NCBI GenBank assembly: GCA_003166955.1
Contig: PMUI01000119.1
Location: 1 to 37,473 of the forward strand
Source of the DNA: Acidobacterium sp.
GTDB lineage: Bacteria > Acidobacteriota > Terriglobia > Terriglobales > Acidobacteriaceae
Direction of reading: 5' to 3'
DNA: 37,473 nucleotides
Shown here: piece after piece, positions 16,875 to 25,336 of the stretch
Layout: every line of letters begins with the position of its first letter
Position numbering within the stretch: position 1 is the first letter of the stretch
The notes under the pieces: generated by a model
What the model was told of the DNA's origin: nothing
Seen by the model: only the letters and a program-made list of their open reading frames with translations
Database searches by the model: none
Position numbers and translations under genes: made by a program

Positions 16875-17840
16875 TTGCTGATACCTGTGCGCAAGCTTCT
16901 TGCCTACGCGGCCATCTACATTATTTGGGGCGGCTCGTTCCTCGCTATCCGCGAGGTGGTGGGGGTGATTCCGCCTTTGTTCGCGGCGGGATTCCGGTTC
17001 ACGGTGGCGGGACTGATTCTGATTTTGTGGAGCCGGTTCGCGGGGCCGGTGGAGTTCACGGCGCGGCAGATGCTGCGGGCGACGTTGCTCGGGTTCATCA
17101 TGTTCGCCTGCCTGTATGCGGGGCTGTTCTGGGCCGAGACGCAAATTTCGTCGGGGCTGGCGGCGATCATCTCGGCGATGATTCCGATGTGGATTTACGC
17201 GGGCGAGGTGATTCTGCTGCGGACGCAGCGGGGGAGCCTGCTATCGTTCGGCGGCATAGCGGCGGGTTTTGCCGGGGTGGTGCTGCTGGCGCTGCGGCAT
17301 CGCGGGCACCACGCGCAGGGGCAGGCAGCGGTGGTGGCGATCGTGGTGACGATCTGCGGGACGCTGTGCTGGGCGGTGGGAACACTGATGTCGCGGTACC
17401 TGGACCTGCCGAAGCCGCAAAAGATGAATGCGGGTTGGCAGATGTATTCGGGCGGATTTTTTCTGATGGCGGCGGCGTTCGCGAGCGGCGAATACGACGA
17501 CCTGCCGCAGACGGCGGTGATGCTGCAGCCGCGGGTGCTGATCAGCATGGCGTACCTGATCGTGGCGGCGTCGATCATTGCGTACACGGCGTATGTGTGG
17601 ATCATCGCGCACGACTCGCCGACGCGGGTTTCGAGCTATGCGTATGTGAATCCGGTAATCGCGCTGGCGTTGGGGATGACGATTGTGGGCGAGCGGCTGA
17701 CGCACCGGCAGATGGTGGGCGCGGCGCTGGTGATCGGGGGGGTGGTGGCGACGCTGATGGGCAAAGGGGCGAAGATGAAGGAGCCGTCGGACGACGATCC
17801 GAGACCGCAGCGGGTGGTGTCCAAGGTGCAGCTCAGGTAG
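16875..17840 (+). CDS. EamA/DMT-family transporter
   Basis: A 321-aa inner-membrane protein with about ten hydrophobic helices in two EamA halves; hallmarks are YIIWGGSFLAIR in helix 1, AAIISAMIPMW in the first half and SSYAYVNPVIALALGM-VGERLT in the second. Members export metabolites such as amino acids; the substrate cannot be read from the sequence. The start is uncertain: TTG 16875 gives MLIPVRKLLAYA, GTG 16887 gives MRKLLAYA; neither has a clear ribosome site. Codon use is strongly G-ending (gcg, ctg, ggg), unlike the C-ending genes upstream. The 118 bp before it hold an imperfect hairpin around 16812-16842 without a T-run. Confidence 0.88.
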   Translation: MLIPVRKLLAYAAIYIIWGGSFLAIREVVGVIPPLFAAGFRFTVAGLILILWSRFAGPVEFTARQMLRATLLGFIMFACLYAGLFWAETQISSGLAAIISAMIPMWIYAGEVILLRTQRGSLLSFGGIAAGFAGVVLLALRHRGHHAQGQAAVVAIVVTICGTLCWAVGTLMSRYLDLPKPQKMNAGWQMYSGGFFLMAAAFASGEYDDLPQTAVMLQPRVLISMAYLIVAASIIAYTAYVWIIAHDSPTRVSSYAYVNPVIALALGMTIVGERLTHRQMVGAALVIGGVVATLMGKGAKMKEPSDDDPRPQRVVSKVQLR

Positions 17841-17898
17841 CGGCTGTACGTCTGTTTCCGGCAGCGTGCGCGAGCTCTTTATGGCGCCCGCAGCGCGG

Positions 17899-19164
<1,266 letters not shown>

Positions 19165-19515
19165 CGGGGAATCTTCTCCACAACTGATCCTGAACGGCCG
19201 AGCGGGAAAACCGTAAAAAACGGTTCGCCAAGGCAGAAACCCGCATCCGGGCCAAACGGTCCGAGTATAGGCTTTGGGAGCACCGCGCCGCAAGCCACGT
19301 GGGGGACTCCGACGTAACCATTGTGGGGCATATTCACGGGGGTATGCGAGGTGCAAATGCAGAGCTAGAGCTCGACCGCCAAACCCATCCCCGCCTTAGG
19401 AGCGAAAATCGTGGACCTTCGATCCAGTCGGGTCGCGTGGATCGGGTCGCGTGGAAACAGGGGGCGGTCTCCGGACGAACTGACCTTTATACTCGACTTC
19501 CGGAGGGTTCCCGGC
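19165..19515. other. Divergent intergenic region between gdh and the VOC gene
   Basis: About 350 bp carrying the promoters of two divergent genes. A 14-bp direct tandem duplication (TCGGGTCGCGTGGA twice, 19428-19455) and a TATACT box near 19490 precede the VOC gene. Nothing else is recognisable. Confidence 0.4.
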
Positions 19516-19917
19516 ATGCTCAACAGCGTCACTCCATTCTTTATTGTTGATGATTTGAAGGCGACGCTTGCGTTCTACCAGCGGCTGGGGTTCAGCGTGT
19601 TGCACAAGGGCGGCGGCGACGGAGAAGGCGACGATTTCTGGGCGATCGTGTGTCGAGACCAGGTGATGCTGATGTTCAAGGCCATTACTCCGGACGTCCA
19701 TCCGCAGCCGAACCGCTCGCGGCACGAATGGGCGGCCTGGGACGCGTATCTGCTCACCAGCGATCCCGACTCGCTGTACGCGGAATTTGTTGCGAAGGGC
19801 ATCGCGATGCAGCGGGAGCTGGCGAACACCAATGATGGACTGCGGGCCTTCGAGATCGCCGATAACAACGGATATGTGCTGTGCTTTGGGCGGCCGGTGG
19901 AGCAGGGCTCGGCGTGA
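19516..19917 (+). CDS. VOC-superfamily (glyoxalase/bleomycin-resistance-like) protein
   Basis: A 133-aa single-module VOC protein: VTPFFIVDDLKATLAFYQRLGF is the classic first strand and helix, and FEIADNNGYVLCFGRPV the last metal-ligand strand. Family members bind a divalent metal and act as isomerases, dioxygenases or drug-binding proteins; this sequence does not show which. The frame opens at 19411, but ATG 19516 has CGGAGGG 8 bases upstream and matches the domain start. It converges with the secreted-protein gene at 19930. Confidence 0.85.
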   Translation: MLNSVTPFFIVDDLKATLAFYQRLGFSVLHKGGGDGEGDDFWAIVCRDQVMLMFKAITPDVHPQPNRSRHEWAAWDAYLLTSDPDSLYAEFVAKGIAMQRELANTNDGLRAFEIADNNGYVLCFGRPVEQGSA

Positions 19918-19929
19918 GGCGATTTCGTC

Positions 19930-20325
19930 TTACTGGGACGGAGCTGCGCTGCACATCGCGTGGGCCTTTTCCAGTTGTTCCGGGGTGTACTTCTTCGGGA
20001 TCTTGACGTACTTCAGGTGGTCCTTCATCGATAATTCCTGCAGCGCGTCGAGATCCTCCTTCGTCTCGCTGTATTTCTTTCTGGGCAGGTTGGCCTTCAC
20101 CGTGTCCAGGACCTCGAGGTGGTTTACCGTGTGGGTCTTGTACGTTCCGCCCTCGTTCTCGGTGGTCACCTCCTGCGACTCGCGGAAGATCACGCAGCCA
20201 TCGTTGCCCGACTGCATGCCCCAGACGACCGGCTCCTGATCCGCCGTCTTGTCCTTCGCAAAGCTCACGGCGCCCATCGCCGTTGCCACAGTCAATGCCG
20301 CCGTCAGCCAAGCCGCACGCCTCAC
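19930..20325 (-). CDS. Small secreted protein of unknown function
   Basis: A 131-aa protein with a signal peptide (MRRAAWLTAALTVATAMGAVSFA). I choose GTG at 20325 because GGAGGG lies 6 bases ahead; the ATG at 20331 sits directly on the ribosome site. The mature part has a possible disulphide pair (Cys in GNDGCVIF and in HAMCSAAPSQ) and a charged, helical middle (KYSETKEDLDALQELSMKDHLKYV). No family recognised. Confidence 0.65.
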   Translation of the reverse strand: MRRAAWLTAALTVATAMGAVSFAKDKTADQEPVVWGMQSGNDGCVIFRESQEVTTENEGGTYKTHTVNHLEVLDTVKANLPRKKYSETKEDLDALQELSMKDHLKYVKIPKKYTPEQLEKAHAMCSAAPSQ

Positions 20326-20450
20326 AACCATCCCTCCGTCCGCAGTGAATTTTGTTTCGAGTTTAACAACTGTCCCGTGACTCGGCCCGGGCGAGCGAAT
20401 CTACCGGCGCATCGGGAATAATGGTGCAGGATAATCGCATTGGCATCGCC

Positions 20451-20903
20451 ATGACCAAACGTTCTGCTGGAATTTTGCTCTATCGCCGCTCTCAGACCGG
20501 GCCGGAGGTTTTTCTGATCCATCCTGGGGGGCCGTTTTGGGCGAAGAAGGACGCGTGGTCGATTCCGAAGGGCGAATATCAGGAGGGGGAGCCGGCGCTG
20601 GAGGCGGCGCGGCGCGAGTTCGAGGAGGAGACCGGGGCGGCGATCGGGGGGGAGTTCACGCCGCTGGGGGTCATTCATCAGCCAAGCGGGAAGGAAGTGA
20701 CGGCGTGGGCGGTGGAGGGGGACTTCGATCCGGAGAAGCTGGTGAGCAACAAATGCTGGGTGGAGTGGCCGCCCAGGACGGGGCGGCAGATCGAGATTCC
20801 GGAGGCGGATCGGGGAGCGTGGTTTGACCTGGAGACGGCGCGGAAGAAGATTTTCCGGGGGCAGGAGTTGCTTCTGGACCGGCTGGTGGATGCGCTGGGG
20901 TGA
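20451..20903 (+). CDS. Nudix hydrolase
   Basis: A 150-aa protein with a complete Nudix box: Gly and Glu in GEYQEGE, then ARREFEEETGA, matching GX5EX7REUXEEXGU. It opens with SAGILLYRR and has IHPGGPFWAKKDAWSIPKGE, the wording of the stand-alone family related to diadenosine-polyphosphate and (d)NTP pyrophosphatases. It hydrolyses a nucleoside diphosphate linked to another moiety; the substrate is unknown. ATG 20451 gives the family start MTKRSAG; ATG 20421 in the same frame is possible but poorly spaced from GGGA. Heptamer repeats begin 5 bp after the stop. Confidence 0.9.
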   Translation: MTKRSAGILLYRRSQTGPEVFLIHPGGPFWAKKDAWSIPKGEYQEGEPALEAARREFEEETGAAIGGEFTPLGVIHQPSGKEVTAWAVEGDFDPEKLVSNKCWVEWPPRTGRQIEIPEADRGAWFDLETARKKIFRGQELLLDRLVDALG

Positions 20904-20907
20904 AGCC

Positions 20908-20932
20908 AGGTTACAGGTTGCAGGTTGCAGGT
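20908..20932. repeat. Heptanucleotide tandem repeat
   Basis: Three units of AGGTTRC (AGGTTAC, AGGTTGC, AGGTTGC) plus a partial fourth, right after the Nudix stop. One of seven arrays in the window with exactly 7-bp periodicity. Confidence 0.75.
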
Positions 20933-20975
20933 GGTTAGCGTTCAGTCGCCGCGTTCAGAAAATGCAAACACAAGG

Positions 20976-21023
20976 TCCCTTCGACAAGCTCAGGGCAGGC
21001 TCTTCGCTGCGGCTCAGGATGGC
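20976..21023. repeat. Dispersed repeat of the CTTCGACAAGCTCAGG type
   Basis: Contains CTTCGACAAGCTCAGG followed by GCGGCTCAGGATGGCA. From memory, this short sequence recurs as an intergenic element in many unrelated bacterial genomes, often giving spurious FDKLRAG peptides when translated. Together with the heptamer array it fills the 225 bp between the Nudix gene and the convergent response-regulator gene. Confidence 0.6.
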
Positions 21024-21128
21024 AGATTTTCTTCTTCCCGCAAAATTTCGGTTCGCTTCCTTCCTCGAGCGGCTGCACGGGAGTGGTGGAACGAATGAAA
21101 CCCGTGCAAATCCTGGCGGGCGCGCATC

Positions 21129-21719
21129 TCAGGCAGCCAGGGCGGACTGGACAATCGCGTAATTAATCGGACTGTGGCACCAGGCGCAGGTGGTTTCGAG
21201 GGTTGTGGGGGCGCTCTGGTCGAGGAGCTGGGGGAAGGCCCGGAGACATTCAGGACAGGAAATGGTGATGAATGAATCTCCGCGAGCATTGTGGCCGTTG
21301 GTTGGAATCCAGATGGGTGCCGATGAACGGGGGCGATGAAGAAGCGGCGATTGCCCCGGGCGTGAAATGTCTTCCAGCATCCGGAGGAGGGAACTCGGAT
21401 GGGTTGCCTTTTCATAGAAAGCGTCGGCGGCAACGCCGCGGGGCAGGTCCAGACCTCGAAATCCGCTGCTCATGGCGACGACGCGAATGGAGGGAAAGCG
21501 GCGCCGGACGACCGAGAGCAGCTCAAAGCCAGACATGCCGGGCATGTTGAGGTCGGAGAGAATGAGGTCCGGAATCCGCTGACGGATCGCGGCCAGTGCG
21601 GAGAAGCCGTCGGAGGCGGTCCGTACCGCGTAGCCCGATTCGACGAGGATTCCCAACAGACACATGCGAACCGGCGCTTCATCATCCACTACAAGAAGAT
21701 TTGCTTTGAGACTGGGCAT
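21129..21719 (-). CDS. Response-regulator receiver protein with C-terminal zinc ribbon
   Basis: A 196-aa protein. Residues 6-120 form a CheY-like receiver: LLVVDDEAP (Asp12, Asp13), the phospho-acceptor Asp56 in LSDLNMPGMSGFELL, Ser84-Ser85 in VAMSSGF, and Lys104 in YEKAT. After a linker with arginines and prolines, a small ribbon has four cysteines, CPEC (155, 158) and CAWC (178, 181), a likely zinc site. There is no ordinary DNA-binding helix-turn-helix, so output may run through protein or nucleic-acid contacts of the ribbon. No histidine kinase is adjacent. The unusual part is the receiver plus CxxC...CxxC pairing. Confidence 0.85.
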   Translation of the reverse strand: MPSLKANLLVVDDEAPVRMCLLGILVESGYAVRTASDGFSALAAIRQRIPDLILSDLNMPGMSGFELLSVVRRRFPSIRVVAMSSGFRGLDLPRGVAADAFYEKATHPSSLLRMLEDISRPGQSPLLHRPRSSAPIWIPTNGHNARGDSFITISCPECLRAFPQLLDQSAPTTLETTCAWCHSPINYAIVQSALAA

Positions 21720-21857
21720 CGTTCACCTCTGGAGAGGCATATAAGTGCCGTCAAGACCCAAAGGTCGCATTGCACCACTTTCAGGGCTGTTCACTATTGC
21801 ATACCCGCAGTCCCACGAAGGTGTCAGCAGGCAACGATGAAATTAGTAACGACATAT

Positions 21858-22310
21858 TTAACAAGTCATTGGAACTGAGCTGCTCCATGTCGAAAAGATA
21901 GCCGCAAATGGTGGGGGATGAAGAGAGCGGAGGTCTACCAGAGGGCGCGTGGGCAGGCTTCGCGGCGAGGGATGAAGAGGGGAAGATGTGGAGGAGTTGA
22001 GCCACCCCAGGGTGATGCTTTTCGGAGACCAGGACGCCGCAGCCCCCTCTTGGGCGCCATTTCCTCTAAACGTTTCATTCTGATGGGATTGCCCCTTCTC
22101 CTTGTAGTGTAAGTCATTAATTTCAGTCGATTTAGATCTCATGTGGCTGAGCTGGCTGGATTTAGGGGCTATTTTGGCCTGCTGATGCTGTATCTGTTGG
22201 ACTCTGCGACGTTTGGGTCGCCTCTCATTGATTTCATGGGGCGGAGGGACCCGGTCGAGGGAGCGGCGTTCGGTGCACGGGGCTGGCTGGGGGGCTGACT
22301 GGGACGACAT
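21858..22310 (-). CDS. Doubtful ORF behind the interrupted leader
   Basis: A possible 150-aa protein starting MSSQSAPQPAPCTERR. Its start is well marked (AAGGAG 7 bases upstream, 22318-22323), and the leader before it, once the IS is removed, matches the leader of the zinc-motif gene at 36471. The first 40 residues are polar and Arg/Gln-rich; the rest is low complexity and unlike a folded protein, and the C-x9-C-x10-C-x2-H motif is absent in this frame and in the one other frame I read. It may be a decayed member of that family or a short gene with a wrong end. The 138 bp from 21720 to 21857 hold nothing I recognise. Confidence 0.35.
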   Translation of the reverse strand: MSSQSAPQPAPCTERRSLDRVPPPHEINERRPKRRRVQQIQHQQAKIAPKSSQLSHMRSKSTEINDLHYKEKGQSHQNETFRGNGAQEGAAASWSPKSITLGWLNSSTSSPLHPSPRSLPTRPLVDLRSLHPPPFAAIFSTWSSSVPMTC

Positions 22311-22333
22311 GGGTTCTCTCCTTTCTGAAACAG

Positions 22334-22360
22334 AAAAGCCTGCCGGGATGGCAGGCTTTT
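22334..22360 (-). terminator. Hairpin terminator or attenuator, leader copy B
   Basis: Perfect 11-bp stem AAAAGCCTGCC/GGCAGGCTTTT with a 5-nt loop. Read on the minus strand it lies 17 bp outside the left end of the IS and 24 bp before the start at 22310. It can end the passenger transcript coming from the IS, and before the insertion it occupied the leader of the 22310 ORF. The stem with its flanking A and T tracts could work in both directions. Confidence 0.75.
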
Positions 22361-22376
22361 TCTCGTTTTCCACTTA

Positions 22377-22384
22377 AGTTCAGT
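22377..22384. repeat. Target-site duplication, left copy
   Basis: AGTTCAGT directly abuts the left inverted repeat; the identical 8 bp follow the right inverted repeat at 25152-25159. An 8-bp duplication is the usual length for the IS1595 family. Confidence 0.9.
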
Positions 22385-22408
22385 GGTAATTATCCCCTCA
22401 GAACAAGT
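22385..22408 (+). repeat. Left terminal inverted repeat of the IS
   Basis: Begins GGTAATTATCCCCTC and matches the inward-read right end at 21 of 24 positions (differences at 13, 15 and 17). The stop codon of the two-TM gene lies 4 bp inside it. Confidence 0.9.
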
Positions 22409-22411
22409 GCG

Positions 22412-22606
22412 TCAATTCTTAAAGTGGAAGAGCAGCACCGTGACGCCTCCGCTCAATAGGCAGGCCAAGATCAATCGCTGTGTAAGATTTTCGAGATAGG
22501 CTCCGATGGATGGCAAAGGCCACCAGAGGTCAAGTTGGAAGATGTAGAGGATCGCGAGAAACATTCCCGCGAGAGCGACGAAGGTGACGGTACGTTTATG
22601 TTTCAT
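22412..22606 (-). CDS. Small two-TM membrane protein, IS passenger
   Basis: A 64-aa protein with a basic N-terminus (MKHKR), two hydrophobic helices (about residues 7-24 and 45-60) joined by a Trp/Pro-rich loop (DLWWPLPSIGAY), and an HFKN tail. No family recognised. It is the last gene of the minus-strand passenger operon, starting 4 bp after the PIN stop and ending 4 bp from the left inverted repeat. The two-helix hairpin shape recalls small toxins and holin-like peptides, but that is only an analogy. Confidence 0.6.
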   Translation of the reverse strand: MKHKRTVTFVALAGMFLAILYIFQLDLWWPLPSIGAYLENLTQRLILACLLSGGVTVLLFHFKN

Positions 22607-22610
22607 CCCG

Positions 22611-23126
22611 TTATTGAATTAGGCCGGATCGTGTTCCTTCTGGGAACAATTCGGCGCGTTTTGGCTGTGGCGGCAGGAATTCAAGAAACGTTAGGTTAAG
22701 GTGCTTTTTGCGGTTTAGCATCTGATCGTCTAGCGCATATAGGTATTGGCAGTTTAGTTCCAGCGCCGTCGCGATGTGGAAACAGTCCCATTTGCGTCGT
22801 CGATTCTGCCCAATTCTTTCCTCTTCGGTAAGATCGTCTGGCTTCATCTTTTGGATCAACTCAGCCTCCAATTTGGCCGCCATCAGCGAAATCTCGCGCG
22901 TGATCGTCTGAATCCTAGCCAATTTACTAATCTCAGCGCAAAGAGCATCGGCCCTCCCGCCTCCACGAAACGCCTGAACAGAAACTTCTTGGACGGTGAT
23001 TATGGAGGTGTAGATTTTGGCCCTGTCATGCTTCAGTTCGCGGAGAAGGGCGCGTATTGATGCAGCACTTGGTTCCCCATTGAGAATCGCGAGAAAGATC
23101 GAAGTGTCAAAGTAGCAGTCAGCCAT
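22611..23126 (-). CDS. PIN-domain nuclease, IS passenger
   Basis: A 171-aa PIN-domain protein with the acidic set Asp7 (CYFDTSIFLAIL), Glu47 (SIITVQEVSV), Asp114 (KWDCFHIATALEL) and Asp134 (YALDDQML), which binds Mg for RNA cleavage. VapC-type PIN proteins are toxins that cut tRNA or rRNA and are silenced by a small antitoxin encoded just upstream. Here the upstream neighbour, ending one base before, is a 293-aa protein instead. The insert between Glu47 and Asp114 (KMKPDDLTEEERIGQNRRR) makes it longer than ordinary VapC proteins of about 130-140 aa. It probably acts as an addiction module of the element or as an RNase of unknown role. Confidence 0.85.
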   Translation of the reverse strand: MADCYFDTSIFLAILNGEPSAASIRALLRELKHDRAKIYTSIITVQEVSVQAFRGGGRADALCAEISKLARIQTITREISLMAAKLEAELIQKMKPDDLTEEERIGQNRRRKWDCFHIATALELNCQYLYALDDQMLNRKKHLNLTFLEFLPPQPKRAELFPEGTRSGLIQ

Positions 23127-24008
23127 CTAATCTTCCTCGCGTACCTGCCTAATAAGGGTATTAAGGTCAGCGTTGAATACGTTTTTATAACTGCCGAACA
23201 GTTCGTCAAAGGCTGCCTCGTAATCGCGGTCAGTGTCCGCGACTATGGATTCCACAACGATCTTCGGACGAGCTACGCGATAGTGAACAGCGCGACCAAT
23301 AATGTGTACCTGTTTGCGAAATAGGCTGGTTGCGATCTCTATGTCGGACGGTTTGAATTGGACCCTCCATGCATCAAGATCGCTGAGAATCAGTTCTCCC
23401 CAGAAGCCCTTCTCTTGTTCGTCGTATGGATCATAGTCAACCAACTGAACAAGTTTTCCGTAAAGAGAAACACCCTCAACCTGAAATGTAGGCACTTGCA
23501 ATGCTCTCAGCGTTTCCATGCCTGCGCTGCCGAACGTAGCGGACAGTGGTTGGGGGATTCCAGGCCGATTGATTTGTACCTGAAGCTCCATCCGGTCCCG
23601 ACGTTGCACTTTCGCCACTCTAGAAATGCGCCTAAGAATACCTGGGTCCAGGTTGCGATCCGGCTCTGGCACGCCCTGTTCAGCCTCCAGCACTACAAGA
23701 GTCCGGAGTACCTCTTCGGCTGCCATCAGGCCGATGGGAATATTGGAGGTCATGGCAATCGGCATTTCCACGCTGCCCTTGCGAAAGATGGATTCCCCCG
23801 TAGCGACAGCCTCTAAGCCAAAGTCTCCCGTGGGAACCATTACCCCGCGCTCCCGCTGGATGCGCTTTCCGGCCTCTGCGATCATTTGACGCACTTCTTC
23901 GAGAACGCTGAGGACGTCTGCCAGTGGGAGTCGATGGCGATCAGCCAAGCCTTTGGTCAGCTTGACGGTGATAATCGGATCGTCGTTAAAGTTCAGTTCG
24001 TCAGCCAT
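23127..24008 (-). CDS. Unknown protein, likely partner of the PIN protein
   Basis: A 293-aa protein. The frame opens at GTG 24074, but I start at ATG 24008 (MADELNFNDD) because AGGAG lies 9 bases ahead. Domains are not recognised. An N-terminal helical part (LADRHRLPLADVLSVLEEVRQMIAEAG) is followed by a beta-rich middle with paired strands (FQVEGVSLYGKLVQLVDYDP, GFWGELILSDLDAWRVQF) and an acidic, helical C-terminus (YEAAFDELFGSYKNVFNADL). It ends directly before the PIN start, so the two are translationally linked; it may be an oversized antitoxin, or both may belong to one RNA-acting system. No catalytic motif is seen. Confidence 0.75.
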   Translation of the reverse strand: MADELNFNDDPIITVKLTKGLADRHRLPLADVLSVLEEVRQMIAEAGKRIQRERGVMVPTGDFGLEAVATGESIFRKGSVEMPIAMTSNIPIGLMAAEEVLRTLVVLEAEQGVPEPDRNLDPGILRRISRVAKVQRRDRMELQVQINRPGIPQPLSATFGSAGMETLRALQVPTFQVEGVSLYGKLVQLVDYDPYDEQEKGFWGELILSDLDAWRVQFKPSDIEIATSLFRKQVHIIGRAVHYRVARPKIVVESIVADTDRDYEAAFDELFGSYKNVFNADLNTLIRQVREED

Positions 24009-24078
24009 GGGCTGCCACTCCTGATACACTGAGAGTGGATCGTTTGACACTGGCGTTGCGAGCGCCAAGGACACACGA

Positions 24079-24219
24079 TGAAGAAGTCGCCATCAAATCC
24101 GGTTCAACCAAAGTCACACCCGTTTACGCGGGATGACTACCATACCCTTTTGCAGCGGGCGATCAATTCGCCCGCTCAGAAACCTGTCCCAAAAGCGAAA
24201 CGAACATCGGCTCGTTAGA
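24079..24219 (+). CDS. 46-aa basic protein convergent with the transposase
   Basis: A short ORF starting MKKSPSNPVQ and ending KAKRTSAR, with AAGGA 6 bases before its ATG. It has a basic N-terminus, a short acidic/aromatic helix (TRDDYHTLLQRAIN) and a basic, Pro-rich tail. It lies inside the element on the strand opposite all its other genes, and its last 57 bases overlap the 3' end of the transposase gene. It resembles nothing I can name. Its RBS and ordered composition favour a real gene, but antisense overlap with a coding sequence could mimic one. Confidence 0.5.
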
Positions 24220-25101
24220 GTCGCGCCGATTGTACCGGAAAGCATATTCGTCCAGATAGCTCTGGAGATATTTCCGGGAAACCGAGTGGTAGACTCCGCC
24301 GATCCCTCTCTTCACCAAACTCCAGAATCCCTCAATCGAATTCGTGTGTGCATCACCCATGACGTACACGTTCTGCTGATGCTGCACGCGCCGATGGACG
24401 TATCCGTGAGTCTCCAGTTTCATCCAGCCGTAGACCGGGAACTCATCGGTGTAGACCGTGCTCGATGGCAGGACACGCTCCTTGATGATTGGGAACAGCG
24501 TCTTCGCTTTCACGTCTGGCGTAACGCGAGCAATGACGCGCCCGCCGCGTTCAACCATACCGAACACTGGAGTCTTCGGGGAATCCTTCCCAGGGCGTCC
24601 GCTGTCCACGCGCTTGTGGAAGTGCTTGTTCTTGTCCTTGCCGCCAACGTACATCTCATCCGCTTCAACTGACGATCCCTCCAGTCTGATGTCTTCCGAC
24701 ATCAGGGTTCGAATCTGCTTAAACATGCGCCACGCAGTTTTGTACGTGACGCCGGTTTCGCGCTGAATCTGTTTTGCAGAGATTCCACAGCGCGTCTGGC
24801 CCATCAGATACATCGCGTGGAACCACGTCCGCAGAGACGTGCTGGACTTCTCGAAGATCGATCCCGCCATCGGGTAGATGTGATTTCCGCAGTGGTCACA
24901 GGCGAAGGCTTTCCGCCCGGTAACGGGGTAGTGCTTGCGCTCTGCCTTGCACTTGCCGCACATGGTCCGGCAGTCGGGCCAGCGCTGCTCTGCGATAAAA
25001 CGAAGGCAAGCTTCGTCGTTCGGGAACTCCGTGTCGAAATCCTTGAACGTGTATTTTTGGTATCCGGGGACGCTCTGACGCTGCTTCTTGCGTTCTTTCA
25101 T
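24163..25101 (-). CDS. IS1595-family (ISXO2-like) transposase
   Basis: A 312-aa transposase. The N-terminus has a zinc ribbon (C48, C51, C68, C71: CGKC...CDHC) as in Zn_Tnp_IS1595. A helix-turn-helix-like stretch follows (ISAKQIQRETGVTYKTAWRMF), then the ISXO2-like catalytic domain with Asp148 (VEADEMYVGG), Asp219 (VYTDEF) and Asn254-x2-Glu257 (TNSIEGFWSLVKRG), the DDNE form of the RNase-H fold. It cuts the element ends and leaves 8-bp duplications. The ATG at 25101 lies only 50 bp inside the right inverted repeat, with the promoter overlapping that repeat and almost no leader. Frame and motifs are intact. Confidence 0.95.
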   Translation of the reverse strand: MKERKKQRQSVPGYQKYTFKDFDTEFPNDEACLRFIAEQRWPDCRTMCGKCKAERKHYPVTGRKAFACDHCGNHIYPMAGSIFEKSSTSLRTWFHAMYLMGQTRCGISAKQIQRETGVTYKTAWRMFKQIRTLMSEDIRLEGSSVEADEMYVGGKDKNKHFHKRVDSGRPGKDSPKTPVFGMVERGGRVIARVTPDVKAKTLFPIIKERVLPSSTVYTDEFPVYGWMKLETHGYVHRRVQHQQNVYVMGDAHTNSIEGFWSLVKRGIGGVYHSVSRKYLQSYLDEYAFRYNRRDSNEPMFVSLLGQVSERAN

Positions 25102-25110
25102 GGCAAAAAC

Positions 25111-25139
25111 AGTATGCCATTTGTTCTACTTGTTGTCAA
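25111..25139 (-). promoter_or_regulatory. Transposase promoter overlapping the right inverted repeat
   Basis: On the minus strand TTGACA (25139-25134) is separated by 17 bp from CATACT (25116-25111), followed by ATG at 25101. The -35 lies inside the terminal inverted repeat, so transposase binding to its own end would block its promoter. The left repeat reads CTCAGA at the same place and lacks the box. Confidence 0.65.
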
Positions 25140-25151
25140 GGGATAATTACC
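25128..25151 (-). repeat. Right terminal inverted repeat of the IS
   Basis: Read inward on the minus strand it begins GGTAATTATCCCTTGAC and pairs with the left end. The direct repeat AGTTCAGT follows at 25152-25159. Confidence 0.9.
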
Positions 25152-25212
25152 AGTTCAGTATATCAGGCTGGAGGGGGTAAAACTGCCAAATATCTTTGGT
25201 GGTTTTGGCGTG
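25152..25212 (-). promoter_or_regulatory. Conserved leader/promoter element, copy B (cut by the IS)
   Basis: Read on the minus strand: CACGCCAAAACCACC, AAAGATATTTGGCAG, a C-rich spacer, CCTGATATACTGAACT, where the IS is inserted. The continuation lies at 22376 and below. The core matches 36346-36407 nearly base for base in the same order. TGATATACT has the shape of an extended -10 (TGn plus TATACT). The TSD overlaps it, so the insertion broke the promoter. Confidence 0.7.
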
Positions 25213-25336
25213 GAAGTTGTTTGGAATCAGGGGGCGTTACTTCGGTTTTTGGGGCTGGGGCTTGACAGTTTTTCGGGATTTCGGGATTTCGGGGAAGGCG
25301 GGGAGTTTTGGGAGGGACGGCGAACGTTTGAGGGGG

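Larger units (their letters stand above)
22385..25151. mobile_element. Complete IS1595-family element with passenger genes (2,767 bp)
   Basis: Bounded by 24-bp terminal inverted repeats (22385-22408 and 25128-25151; both begin GGTAATTATCCC inward and match at 21 of 24 positions) and flanked by perfect 8-bp direct repeats AGTTCAGT. Contents on the minus strand from the right end: transposase, a 293-aa protein, a PIN-domain protein and a two-TM protein. A 46-codon ORF on the plus strand converges with the transposase. Simple IS1595-type elements are about 0.7-1.2 kb, so over 1.6 kb here is cargo. The element split a leader whose second copy lies at 36346-36460. Intact ends and an open transposase frame indicate recent insertion. 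Confidence 0.93.
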
